Of a DNA stretch of 64,000 nucleotides, positions 28,301 through 35,951 are shown piece after piece; position 1 is the first letter of the stretch, and every line of letters begins with the position of its first letter. This stretch comes from Zobellia nedashkovskayae (lineage in GTDB: Bacteria > Bacteroidota > Bacteroidia > Flavobacteriales > Flavobacteriaceae), in assembly GCF_015330125.1 (NCBI RefSeq), contig NZ_JADDXR010000002.1, forward strand, positions 1,860,001-1,924,000, in the 5' to 3' direction. Both the position numbers and the translations under genes were made by a program. The notes beneath the pieces were generated by a model. That model had not been told where the DNA came from, did not search any database, and saw only the letters and a program-made list of their open reading frames with translations.

Positions 28301-28389
28301 TGCAAGACCCAAGATATGCAGATATGAAAACCAGCACAAAAGTGTTTGAGAACAAGAAAGCAGAAGCTAAAGCAAACCGAATTTTATAA
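25363..28389 (+). CDS. DnaE-like DNA polymerase III alpha subunit, probably error-prone
   Basis: The start is a TTG at 25363; an in-frame stop at 25348 rules out an upstream ATG. The 1008-residue protein is shorter than replicative DnaE (about 1150 or more). It has an N-terminal PHP domain that looks degenerate: the usual TDH ligand reads TDI. The C-family palm contains YVGRGSGANSIVAYLL and PPDFDIDF, the latter with the catalytic Asp residues. A helix-hairpin-helix region and an OB-fold (about 890-980) follow. Being next to dinB, it fits the DnaE2-type translesion role rather than chromosome replication. Confidence 0.9.
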   Translation: MYLNCHTYYSLRYGTFSETELLHLAQANHVTQVVLTDINNTSAALNFVRKAPEYNVRPILGLDFRNGVNQCFVGIAKNNEGYLELNNFLSRYLHEKKEIPVAAPKFEHAYVVYPFEKVVENNMSIFTENEFIGISISDLRRLPFSKILNLKDKLVVQQPVTFRNKGDFNAHRLLRAIDNNCLLSKLDKTEEGNEEEKMFPIQNLATVFSEYPFILENTERLMNACSISFDFSVDRSPQNQKTYLDSKEEDEVLLEKLCKEGLPYRYETVDQDILDRVSKELTLIKSMGFVSYFLLNWDIVSHARKQGFFYVGRGSGANSIVAYLLRITDVDPMELDLYFERFINLYRANPPDFDIDFSHRDRPEMTKYIFERFKNVALLGTYVTFKERGVIRELGKVFGLPKSEIDLLCEGRLDLSRIDEVSRLVLKYGRLIKDMPNYLSIHAGGILISEKPLHYFSATHMPPKGFPTVQFDMVIAEDVGLFKFDILGQRGLAKIREALDIIAYNQPEKKDTFDIHNIKKIKTDESVNTLVKTAQCMGCFYVESPAMRMLLKKLEVDNYLGLVAASSIIRPGVAKSGMMREYILRHRNPGRTEEKAHPVLLSIMPETYGVMVYQEDVIKVAHHFADLDLGEADVLRRGMSGKFRSREEFQKVKDKFIDNCRRKGESDDVIFEIWEQIASFAGYAFAKGHSASYAVESYQTLFLRAYFPLEYMVAVLNNGGGFYRPEFYVHEVRMLGGTVHPPCVNRSHYANAIYGTDVFIGFGFLRELESRVVERILKERAGNGSFLSLEDFLDRVLISVEQVDVLIRINAFRFTAINKHELLWKAYFFLSKGKKVDHPKLFPPKHQDFKIPELYTTHLEMAFTQLELLGFCLCSPFELLIEPPKNSRGSKDLEKYLGHHIDIYGYLVTVKNTSTHNGKRMYFATLVDQHGQVFDTVLFPPVAAKYNFRGKGIYRFYGKVVSEFGFLSIEVIKMQKQDYVQDPRYADMKTSTKVFENKKAEAKANRIL

Positions 28390-28411
28390 AGAGGGAGAAT
28401 CAGATTACTTT

Positions 28412-28816
28412 TTATTCTGATACTTTTTGAACTTCACCCTTTATAGAGCAAGATAGTTTAACCGTATTATATATGGTTCCAAACTTTTCAATGTTCTTTT
28501 TTAATAAGTCAATATTTAGGCTTTCGTCTTGACTGTATACTTTCAGAACGTAATTGATATTATCCATTCTTGGAGGTTTCTCTAAACGCGTGGCTCTTAC
28601 CAAAATCTCAGCAGTGGTATACTCAAAATTCATCAAAATAGAAAAACGCTCCACGTTTTTAAGAATACAAGAAGAGAATGACCCTAAAAATAATTCGGCT
28701 GGGTTTGGTAAACTATCCTCTGTTTCTGGGGTAATTCCAAAACTAATTTCAGATTGCTTAATGTCTATTAAAGCATTAGCTTTTGAAGATGAACGTGATG
28801 CTATCGAATATTCCAT
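28412..28816 (-). CDS. OsmC family protein
   Basis: This 134-residue protein has the OsmC fold. PNPAELFLGSFSSCILKNVE carries the conserved Cys at the start of the long helix, and KLSCSI near the C-terminus carries a second Cys. OsmC/Ohr proteins reduce organic hydroperoxides through a Cys pair, though many paralogues are uncharacterised. It follows the GNAT gene by 16 bases on the same strand and converges on the DnaE gene. Peroxidase function is a family-level inference. Confidence 0.88.
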   Translation of the reverse strand: MEYSIASRSSSKANALIDIKQSEISFGITPETEDSLPNPAELFLGSFSSCILKNVERFSILMNFEYTTAEILVRATRLEKPPRMDNINYVLKVYSQDESLNIDLLKKNIEKFGTIYNTVKLSCSIKGEVQKVSE

Positions 28817-28832
28817 AACTTGAATACTAATG

Positions 28833-29345
28833 TTATTTAACCCCTTTCTTCAACTTAACCCAAAGGTAATCATCTATTATTTTATTGTTTTTGAATGCTG
28901 CATTTCTTTTAATGCTTTCTAAAGTAAAATCATTCTTTTCCAGAACACGCATAGAGGGTTTGTTGAATTCAAAAACGCCAGCTTCTATTCTTACGATATC
29001 AAAAGTACTGAAAGCATAATCGGTCATTAATGCTATGGCCTTGGTGGCAATTCCATTACCCCAGAAAGGCTCACCTATAAAATATCCCATTTCGGCACTT
29101 AATCTAAAAACATCTTTTTTAATATCTATTCCTATTTCGCCAACAAAAACACCTTTCCAATAGATTAATTTTCTTTCCGCAGGACTCTTTTTAAGTTGAA
29201 TAGCTATAAACTCTTCGGCATCCTTTAAAGTAAACGGATTAAGAACTTTATCATAACCATTATCAAAAATAATGGGGTTGTTTCTGAATTCAGTAAACTG
29301 TTCGGTAATATCCGTTTGATAGTTTTTTAATTCTACCATGCACAT
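28833..29345 (-). CDS. GNAT acetyltransferase, RimJ/RimL-like
   Basis: The 170-residue protein has the GNAT fold with MGYFIGEPFWGNGIATKAIALM, the acetyl-CoA-binding loop (the G-x-G-x-A element), and RIEAGVFEFNKPSMRVLEKNDF, typical of the RimJ/RimL branch. It would transfer an acetyl group to a protein N-terminus or small amine in the cytosol. An ATG two codons downstream of the first is an equally good start. It is followed by the OsmC gene and preceded by the amidase, all on the minus strand with short gaps. Confidence 0.88.
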   Translation of the reverse strand: MCMVELKNYQTDITEQFTEFRNNPIIFDNGYDKVLNPFTLKDAEEFIAIQLKKSPAERKLIYWKGVFVGEIGIDIKKDVFRLSAEMGYFIGEPFWGNGIATKAIALMTDYAFSTFDIVRIEAGVFEFNKPSMRVLEKNDFTLESIKRNAAFKNNKIIDDYLWVKLKKGVK

Positions 29346-29373
29346 TGAATATTTAAACTGACTTGCATTTCAA

Positions 29374-30951
29374 TTAATCTAGTTTTCCGTTAGTAGGGGC
29401 CTTTTGCAAGTTAGGTGTTTTTCTGTGTTTTGTTCCTTGTTCGTAAGAATATGCCAAGCCTATTAATATGGGTTCATCATACATTCTACCCAAGAATTGA
29501 AGTCCGGCTGGTAAGTTTTTGGCCGTAAAACCCATAGGAACCGTAAAGGCTGGTTGACCGGTATGCGGACTAATAATTTGATTATTATCTCCTAAATATT
29601 CTTCTTGGAAGTGGTCAATTCTTGCAGGAGGATTGTTCCAAGAAGGATACACTATTGCGTCTAGTTCTAAAGAATCCATTACATTTTCTATGGCTTCGCG
29701 AAAAGCAACCCTACGGGTATCTGTGTAGGCATCTAAACAAGGAATTTCTGAATCTTCCCATCTGCCGGTATGCTCGGCATTTCTTAATAATCTTTCTTTT
29801 GCAAATTCAGAAGTACTTCCTGCTTTAATAATATCTTCAATGGTTTTTATAGAATCATTTTTTACGTAGCTGGCCAAAAAGCCTTCAACATCTTCCCGAA
29901 ATGGAGCGCACCACTGGTTTTCTTTCAAACTAGCGAAACCGGGTACAACTACAGAATCCACAACAGTAGCGCCAAGAGAATCCAGTTCTGAAAGTGATTG
30001 TTCAAACAACGTTTTAATTTCGGGGTCAGGGTCATTGTCACTTAATTCTCTTAGGACACCAATTCTAGCGCCAACAAGTGCATCCTTTTTAAGGAACTGA
30101 GTGTAACTAGTAGGTATTTTGCCTTCTGAGTTTTTGGTAAGCGGGTCATCTGAATCATACCCAGCAATAATTTCTAATACTTTGGTGGCATCTTCAACGG
30201 TTCTGCACATAGGGCCAACCACATCATTTCTTAAATAAAGCGGAACAATGGCACTTCTACTGACTAATCCCAATGTAGTTCGGAATCCTACTAATGAATT
30301 ATGAGAAGAAGGTCCGCGAATAGAATTCCCGGTATCTGTACCCAGGCCGATAGTGCCAAAATTAGAAGCAATGGATGCACCTGTTCCACCACTTGATCCC
30401 GCGGGAACGTAATCTGTATTATATGGATTTCTTGTAGTTCCGGCTGTTGAACTTTCTGTATGCATGGGGCTAAAGGCCCATTCTGCCATGTTAGATTTGG
30501 CAATAATTATGGCACCGGCTTCAACAAGCTTTTTAATTATAAACGCATCTTCCTCAGGTATGAAATCTTTTAAAGCCAATGAGCCAGCTGTTGTTGGAAG
30601 ACCAGCAGTGTTAATATTGTCTTTTACAATTATTGGAATTCCGTGTAAGGGGCGTAAAATGCCAGTCTCCTTATATTCCTTATCAAGGGCTTCAGCAACC
30701 TGAAGCGCTTGCGGATTTAGTATGGTGATCGCATTTATGGTGCCGTCAAAATCTTTGATTCTTTGTGTATATGCCAGAACCAATTGTTCACTATTAAAAG
30801 AACCTTCTTCATATGCCTTGTGAATATCTGAAACGGTTAATTCAGATAGCTCTATAGCTTGATTGTCTGTTTGTGTGGTCTTTTGTTCTTTACAACTATA
30901 GAGACCTAATGTTAATACTACCAGTAAACAGAAAACTTTAGTTTTTATCAT
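29374..30951 (-). CDS. Amidase-signature hydrolase, lipoprotein
   Basis: The 525-residue protein begins with a lipoprotein signal ending in LYSC (C20). The amidase-signature triad is complete: K110 (PIIVKDNI), cis-Ser S186 (PAGSSGGT) and nucleophile S210 (TGNSIRG), with the usual 24-residue spacing between the serines. It hydrolyses an amide bond outside the cytoplasm, probably in the periplasm or on the surface. Fatty-acid amide, peptide-amide and other substrates are all possible. A strong terminator lies just upstream and separates it from the SDR/HAD unit. Confidence 0.92.
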   Translation of the reverse strand: MIKTKVFCLLVVLTLGLYSCKEQKTTQTDNQAIELSELTVSDIHKAYEEGSFNSEQLVLAYTQRIKDFDGTINAITILNPQALQVAEALDKEYKETGILRPLHGIPIIVKDNINTAGLPTTAGSLALKDFIPEEDAFIIKKLVEAGAIIIAKSNMAEWAFSPMHTESSTAGTTRNPYNTDYVPAGSSGGTGASIASNFGTIGLGTDTGNSIRGPSSHNSLVGFRTTLGLVSRSAIVPLYLRNDVVGPMCRTVEDATKVLEIIAGYDSDDPLTKNSEGKIPTSYTQFLKKDALVGARIGVLRELSDNDPDPEIKTLFEQSLSELDSLGATVVDSVVVPGFASLKENQWCAPFREDVEGFLASYVKNDSIKTIEDIIKAGSTSEFAKERLLRNAEHTGRWEDSEIPCLDAYTDTRRVAFREAIENVMDSLELDAIVYPSWNNPPARIDHFQEEYLGDNNQIISPHTGQPAFTVPMGFTAKNLPAGLQFLGRMYDEPILIGLAYSYEQGTKHRKTPNLQKAPTNGKLD

Positions 30952-30991
30952 ATTCGGGTTTTGTATAAATAGTTTCGGATGCTCTGCGCAT

Positions 30992-31029
30992 AAAAAAAGG
31001 TCATCTCGTTACAGATTAACGAGATGACC
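30992..31029 (-). terminator. Intrinsic terminator of the SDR/HAD transcript
   Basis: Read on the minus strand, GGTCATCTCGTT and AACGAGATGACC (31029-31018 and 31010-30999) form a perfect 12-base stem with a 7-base loop, followed by a T-run. It ends the transcript coming from the HAD/SDR genes and lies just before the amidase start. Confidence 0.9.
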
Positions 31030-31138
31030 CTAAGTTAAATAATAAACCAAAAGTTCCTTTATGAATTTCAGAATAGGATACTAAAATTATTAGGTTGATT
31101 TATTTTTGGATAGTTTTTTACTTAATACACAGTATAAT

Positions 31139-31873
31139 TTATACCAATGCTCCATTTGCACCTATAACTTGGCCTGAAATCCATTTAGAATCATCACTCG
31201 CTAGAAATAACGCAACTCGTGCAATATCTATAGGTTTTGCCAATCGGTTGAAGGCGTTCATAGAACTTAGTTTGTCAATGGTTTCTTGCGATTTTCCTTT
31301 CATGAACAAATCTGTTTCAGTAGCGCCTGGTGCAAGAGCATTTACAGAAATACCTCTACCTATTTCTTTTGAGAAAACACGAGTCATTTGCTCTACCGCT
31401 GCTTTGGAAGCCGAGTAAAGTGCGTAGGTAGGAAACATGAGTTTAACGGTACTTGATGATATATTAATGATAATACCATTATCGGCCAGCTTGGCATCTG
31501 CTTCTTTTAGGGTATTAAAAACGCCTTTTACGTTAATATCGAATTGTTTGCTAAAATCTTCTTGCGTATTGTCTTTTAATTTTTTTGAAATCATAACGCC
31601 CGCATTATTGATCAACACATCAACCTTACCATAAGTTTCAATGGCTTTGTCAAACAATTGGGTTACTTGAATTTCGTTACTCACATCAGCTTTTACTGCA
31701 ATGGCATTGCCACCGTTGCTATGTATAGTTTTTACGGTGTCTTTGGCTTCATCTTCACTGTTCGAGTGGTTGACAATTACTTTAGCTCCATTTTTGGCCA
31801 ACAAAATTGCAATTTCTTTTCCTATGCCTCTTGAGGCTCCCGTTACGATGATTACTTTGCTTTCTAGTTTCAT
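31139..31873 (-). CDS. Short-chain dehydrogenase/reductase
   Basis: I use the ATG at 31873 (MKLESKVIIVTGASRG); a TTG nine bases upstream is less likely. The 244-residue enzyme shows the NAD(P)-binding TGASRGIG, NNAG at the end of beta-4, the Ser of NISSSTVK, and the YALYSASK active-site Tyr/Lys. The chain ends in the usual SGQVIGANGA. Such SDRs reduce or oxidise keto/hydroxy groups of many substrates. It is 22 bases after the haloacid dehalogenase stop, so the two genes probably share a transcript with possible control by the upstream TetR gene. Confidence 0.93.
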   Translation of the reverse strand: MKLESKVIIVTGASRGIGKEIAILLAKNGAKVIVNHSNSEDEAKDTVKTIHSNGGNAIAVKADVSNEIQVTQLFDKAIETYGKVDVLINNAGVMISKKLKDNTQEDFSKQFDINVKGVFNTLKEADAKLADNGIIINISSSTVKLMFPTYALYSASKAAVEQMTRVFSKEIGRGISVNALAPGATETDLFMKGKSQETIDKLSSMNAFNRLAKPIDIARVALFLASDDSKWISGQVIGANGALV

Positions 31874-31895
31874 AATAGTCAATATGTTATTTTGT

Positions 31896-32696
31896 TTATT
31901 TTAGGGCAATCAACTTTTGAGCTATGGGAGTTAAGTTTGGCTCAATAATTTCAGGATTGGGAGCCAACGGATATAATTGTGCGCCAGGTCTACTGACAAA
32001 TGCGCCTCTCCAGTTAGCCCAAAGAGCACCTGCAATATCCCAACCATGGGCAGCAACCAACATACATTCGTTGGGCCGTATTCCCATTTTTCTTGCGGCC
32101 CAATCATAGGCATCTGCATCTGGTTTAAATTTACCCATATCTTCAATGCTCAAGCGTTCATCAAAATAATCAAGCAAACCGGCATTGGTAAATTGAGTCT
32201 CAACACCTTTGTTTGAAGAATTGGTAAAGGACACCAATTTATACCCGGCATCTTTTAATTGTTGAAGCGCAGGTTTTACATCTGGATGGGCAGGTAAGGA
32301 ACGAATAGGACCTAAAATCGCTTCTCTTGCTTTGTCTTCAGTTAATGTAATGCCGTTGTTGGCTGCTACTATTTGTAAGGCCGCTGCACCAATAATTCCA
32401 AAGTCATTGTATTGTCTTCCTACGGTAGTAACTAAAGAGTATTGAAGCATAGTAGTAAACCATAAAGGTAAAAGATCACTGCGGTTTCCTAATACAGCTC
32501 CAACACTCTCTTTCATGGCTGTTAGGTCAAGTAGGGTTTCGTTTACGTCAAAAAATAGCACCTTAGGTCTAATTTCACTGCCTGTAATAAATGGCTCTGC
32601 AGACTTATTTGCTGCATTACCGAACTGGGGTATTGTTGCGCCAGCTAAACCAAGTACAGTTGTTTTTCTAATAAAATCTCTTCTGTTGTTCTTCAT
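31896..32696 (-). CDS. Haloacid dehalogenase type II (HAD), Tat-exported
   Basis: The 266-residue protein starts with NRRDFIRKTTVLGLAGAT, a twin-arginine leader, with a likely cleavage after GNA. The HAD nucleophile is D50 in LFFDVNETLLD, the second motif is VSFTNSSN, and the fourth is MLVAAHGWDIAGA, which is characteristic of L-2-haloacid dehalogenases. It would release halide from 2-haloacids. Export to the periplasm is unusual for this class, although the specificity within the HAD family is inferred from motifs only. It lies between a TetR regulator and an SDR, all on the minus strand. Confidence 0.88.
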   Translation of the reverse strand: MKNNRRDFIRKTTVLGLAGATIPQFGNAANKSAEPFITGSEIRPKVLFFDVNETLLDLTAMKESVGAVLGNRSDLLPLWFTTMLQYSLVTTVGRQYNDFGIIGAAALQIVAANNGITLTEDKAREAILGPIRSLPAHPDVKPALQQLKDAGYKLVSFTNSSNKGVETQFTNAGLLDYFDERLSIEDMGKFKPDADAYDWAARKMGIRPNECMLVAAHGWDIAGALWANWRGAFVSRPGAQLYPLAPNPEIIEPNLTPIAQKLIALK

Positions 32697-32748
32697 AAAT
32701 TAGTAATATTTAAAAACATTCTTATAGGTATGTTTTGGGGTAAAAAAA

Positions 32749-33351
32749 TTAAGCTTCTATTTGTGTTAGGTACAAGGTGAGTCCTGATAAATATTCGTCT
32801 AGAATTGAATCATCATTGTAAAGTTTTCTGATGCCCCGTATGCCTTCAAATGCACTTATTAAATACACTGCTACGGCTTGGCTAGAAATATTTTTGTGGA
32901 TAGTGTTCTCTCTTTGACCTCTTTCAATTAAGAGAATTAAGGCCGATTTCCATTTTTCAACAATACTTTTTAAAGCTATTTGATAGGTTACTTCAAAATC
33001 ACCTATTTCATTAATGAAATTATTCATGGGGCAACCATGTTGCTTATCATAGAACGAAAAGGATTTTAAGCGGTGTATAAAAGTTTTTTCCAAAATCTTA
33101 AGTGGATTTCCATCGCCATATAGTGGTAAAATCATACTGTCGCAAACTCGCTTTTCAACTTTTAGGGCAATAACAGCTAAGCCTAATTCTTTCTTGTTTT
33201 TATAATGATGGTAGAATGCTCCTTTTGTAAGCTTGGTAGCTTTCATCACTTTATCAATACTTGTAGTCTTAAAACCATTCTCGTAAAAAATCTTAAATGC
33301 CTTATCAACAATGATTTGTTTCGTAAGTTCAGACTTTAGCTCTTGTTGCAT
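32749..33351 (-). CDS. TetR/AcrR family transcriptional regulator
   Basis: The 200-residue protein has the N-terminal HTH, with KAFKIFYENGFKTTSIDKVM and TKGAFYHHYKNKKEL, which is the TetR signature. The C-terminal domain resembles the TetR_C ligand domain of regulators such as those for quinone or halo-compound stress (CPMNNFINEIGDFE). It starts the minus-strand group TetR-HAD-SDR and probably controls it and itself. A short inverted repeat lies just upstream of the start. Confidence 0.93.
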   Translation of the reverse strand: MQQELKSELTKQIIVDKAFKIFYENGFKTTSIDKVMKATKLTKGAFYHHYKNKKELGLAVIALKVEKRVCDSMILPLYGDGNPLKILEKTFIHRLKSFSFYDKQHGCPMNNFINEIGDFEVTYQIALKSIVEKWKSALILLIERGQRENTIHKNISSQAVAVYLISAFEGIRGIRKLYNDDSILDEYLSGLTLYLTQIEA

Positions 33352-33359
33352 TTAGTAAA

Positions 33360-33377
33360 GGTATTCAAAAAAATACC
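33360..33377. promoter_or_regulatory. Candidate TetR operator
   Basis: GGTATT (33360-33365) and AATACC (33372-33377) are inverted with a 6-base spacer, 8 bases upstream of the TetR start codon. The placement suits autoregulation, but the site is short and the link is inference. Confidence 0.4.
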
Positions 33378-33541
33378 ATGTTGAATGTTTTTAACTTAAT
33401 GTCAACATCTTTTGCATTTAGGTTGCTCTCTGCAATCCTGTAATAGTTGTGCTGTTTGAGTCAGCTCTTTTATAAACAACACATATTCGTGTAGCATTTA
33501 GACCTTAATAAATCTATTTCTGGCTATAGTTGAAATAGGGA

Positions 33542-34144
33542 CTATTTTTTCACTGCTTTCACTCCGGCTTCAATTTTTACATCAAGGTCATTTTCCTTTG
33601 GCGGAATAGGGCAGGAGCTATAATTGTTGTAAGCGCAGTAGGGGTTGTAAGCCTTATTGAAGTCGATAGTAATTTGGTCTGACTCCGGAATTCTTAGATC
33701 AATATATCTTCCGCCACCATAAGTTTCCTCTCCGTTGGTCTGATCTGTAAACGGAAGGAATAAATAATCCTTAAATTCTTCAGTTTGCCGTAGACGATGG
33801 CTTTGGTAGATGGTTAATTTGCGTTGTTTGCCTTCTATCTCAAAAACAACTTCCCCATATTTTTCATAGGTAGGAGTTCTATTAGTTGTTGTTTTCATTT
33901 GAAACGGCAATGGGTCTAGAATCCTTGTGAATTTTGCCTCCACGCGGAATGTTTCATTTATGGGATAAAAGTCATGGCCCGTAAATTTCTTCTGTTCCCT
34001 TCTGCTTAAAGGCGACTTTTCAGGGTTTTTGAATTCTGTATTTAATTCCTCTTGAAATGCTTTGATTTCTTCTGTATGGGACTTGTTTTGTGCAAACAAC
34101 ATGGTGTTTGTAAGTAGCAGAACCAAGGCAATTGTTGTTTTCAT
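33542..34144 (-). CDS. DUF1684 family secreted protein
   Basis: The 200-residue protein has a signal peptide (MKTTIALVLLLTNTMLFAQ) and the DUF1684 core, including FTGHDFYPI, GGGRYIDLRIP and the C-terminal metal-site-like block NPYCAYNNYSSCPIPPKEN. The family is widespread and uncharacterised, with conserved His, Cys and acidic residues that may form a small binding site. A terminator hairpin lies upstream, so it is probably transcribed on its own. The upstream minus-strand lipoprotein is separate. Confidence 0.9.
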   Translation of the reverse strand: MKTTIALVLLLTNTMLFAQNKSHTEEIKAFQEELNTEFKNPEKSPLSRREQKKFTGHDFYPINETFRVEAKFTRILDPLPFQMKTTTNRTPTYEKYGEVVFEIEGKQRKLTIYQSHRLRQTEEFKDYLFLPFTDQTNGEETYGGGRYIDLRIPESDQITIDFNKAYNPYCAYNNYSSCPIPPKENDLDVKIEAGVKAVKK

Positions 34145-34176
34145 GTGGATTTATTTACTTCGCCAAACTAAGATAT

Positions 34177-34201
34177 AAAAACCCCTTTAAGTAAGGGTTT
34201 T
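34177..34201 (-). terminator. Intrinsic terminator of the coiled-coil lipoprotein gene
   Basis: Read on the minus strand, AAAACCC at 34201-34195 pairs with GGGTTTT at 34183-34177 (AACCCTTAC face AAGGGGTT with one bulged base), followed by a T-rich stretch. It lies between the lipoprotein stop and the DUF1684 start. Confidence 0.55.
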
Positions 34202-34243
34202 CATTTATTGTTTTATTAAATATACGCCTCACGGTATACTAAA

Positions 34244-34894
34244 TTACTCTCCAAGCTCCGTAATCTTCTGTTCGTAAAGCTTCTTGCTTTCTACCACGGC
34301 AACATTTAATTCTTGCATAATACCTTCGACACGGCCTTCTATGCTTTTCATTTGGTCATTAATATTATCAAAAGAATTAAGGGCGGCAGCTACTTCTAGG
34401 GCTTTTACTACTTCTACGGCATCACCGTGTAAGAGTTTCAATTTATCTATTGCTTTTGATGTATTGGTCAATGTGCCGTTATACTTCGTACGCGCTTTTT
34501 GAATGGCACTCAAAAGCGTTTTTTTGCTGGTTTCGTCGCTAAGGCTATTGGTCTGTTTTTCCATAGCAGTAAAAAGATTGGAGGCTTTTTCTTTTAAGTC
34601 TTCATATTCTTTGTTAAGATTATTTACACGACGGTCTACTTTTTCCCAATCGCCATATACTTTAGCAAATTCTTTATCCTCATTTTTAGTATCCTCTAAA
34701 GCAGCTTTTAGTGCGCTTAGAGATTCTAAGCCTTTGTTTACATTCTTATTGGCAGTTTCTTTTTTGCTTTCAAAAGTAGATACTTGACTTTTGAATTTGT
34801 CTTTTAAGCGAATAAGGTCTTCGGGGCTTTTGTCTTTCCAACATGAAGTCAGTACAAGCGCTGTAAGGGCAATAAATAGTGTTTTCTTAAACAT
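34244..34894 (-). CDS. Coiled-coil lipoprotein of unknown function
   Basis: The 216-residue protein has a lipoprotein signal MFKKTLFIALTALVLTSC (C18). The rest is almost entirely helical and charged, with heptad-like Lys/Glu/Leu patterns, for example FESKKETANKNVNKGLESL and NNLNKEYEDLKEKASNLFTAM. It could act as a periplasmic spacer or a helical bundle partner. I do not recognise a family. It lies 45 bases after the stop of the metallophosphoesterase gene on the same strand. Confidence 0.75.
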   Translation of the reverse strand: MFKKTLFIALTALVLTSCWKDKSPEDLIRLKDKFKSQVSTFESKKETANKNVNKGLESLSALKAALEDTKNEDKEFAKVYGDWEKVDRRVNNLNKEYEDLKEKASNLFTAMEKQTNSLSDETSKKTLLSAIQKARTKYNGTLTNTSKAIDKLKLLHGDAVEVVKALEVAAALNSFDNINDQMKSIEGRVEGIMQELNVAVVESKKLYEQKITELGE

Positions 34895-34939
34895 GTAATG
34901 TAATTATTAGTTAATGGTGCGGTAAAGATACGTATTCTT

Positions 34940-35857
34940 CTAACTTTTTGTTTTTTGGTAGTCCGTCAACTTTTGAGGACCTTCCAGTAAAACACGTACT
35001 ACACGAAGTGTGCCATCATCTGTGGTAGATATTTGCCATTTTATAAGTGAAATACTTCCTTTCTCAATTTCAATACCGGTTATGCTTCGTGGATGAACAC
35101 AGCTACCATCATTAAAAAAGGGAATGTCTCCGGGCTCGGGAAAGCGTGGCCGGTGGGTATGACCAACTATGGTGATTAAAAGGTTGTTTTTTAGTATCCA
35201 CTTTTTAATACGGCGTTCTATTTTTATAAGTTCCTTATAGTTCTTAGCCGGACTAGTAGGATCTGCAATGCCCCACACCTGTAGTGGTTTCCATAGTGCA
35301 CGCACTAAAAAGCGGCTCCAGCGCCAAAAGGTATAGTTCCACCAATCTGCCTGATGGCCGTGGGTCAGGAAAATTTTTTGTTCGGTATTTTTATGCTGCA
35401 GTATAATACCCTCATGATAGGTAATGCCTTCAAAAAGTTCTTTAGATTCCCCGTCTATAGGTTCAAAATAGCTGCTTAGATTCTTTTTTACATAATCTGG
35501 GTCTTTATAGACCATGTCATGGTTTCCCCATATCATATGAAGTCTGCGACCTAAATGATATTTTCGCAAAAGCTCATAAACATTCTTGTGGGCCTGAAAA
35601 ATAGATTCAAAAAATCGGTTTTCCCAAAGCTCGTCGCCATCGCCTATTTCGCAATAATCAAACCCATTTTTATAATAGAAATTTAGGGCATGAAAGTAGA
35701 TATTTCGGTTGTTTGCGAAGTCATCGGCAAAACTATTGTCACCCCTGTGGCAGTCACTAAAGAGGATAAATTTCGATTCATCGTCAAAAGGTACCGTTTT
35801 GGCAGTTTGGTACGCTTTGGATAACCTTGTATTGGACGACATATCGTAAATTTGCAT
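34940..35857 (-). CDS. Metallophosphoesterase (calcineurin-like)
   Basis: The 305-residue protein has no signal peptide. It carries the five metallophosphoesterase motifs: FSDCHRGD, EIGDGDELWE, WGNHD, LTHGHQAD and VGHTHRP. Two divalent metals would be held by these residues to hydrolyse a phosphoester. The size and motif spacing fit the UDP-2,3-diacylglucosamine pyrophosphatase/MPE branch, but the substrate cannot be fixed from sequence. An alternative start is the ATG 15 bases downstream (MSSNTRL). It is divergent from the GAF protein gene, 94 bases apart. Confidence 0.85.
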   Translation of the reverse strand: MQIYDMSSNTRLSKAYQTAKTVPFDDESKFILFSDCHRGDNSFADDFANNRNIYFHALNFYYKNGFDYCEIGDGDELWENRFFESIFQAHKNVYELLRKYHLGRRLHMIWGNHDMVYKDPDYVKKNLSSYFEPIDGESKELFEGITYHEGIILQHKNTEQKIFLTHGHQADWWNYTFWRWSRFLVRALWKPLQVWGIADPTSPAKNYKELIKIERRIKKWILKNNLLITIVGHTHRPRFPEPGDIPFFNDGSCVHPRSITGIEIEKGSISLIKWQISTTDDGTLRVVRVLLEGPQKLTDYQKTKS

Positions 35858-35951
35858 AAATATCTAAAAAAAGCGTTGAAGGGCATAAAGATTGCCTTAA
35901 CAATACAACATTTTATTTTGTAACTTTAAGAGGGTATTTAAGACTGATGAG

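Noticed and set aside
28399..28421. Terminator after the DnaE gene
   Set aside because: Only a six-base stem (ATCAGA/TCTGAT) with an 11-base loop is visible and it overlaps the OsmC stop; too weak to call.
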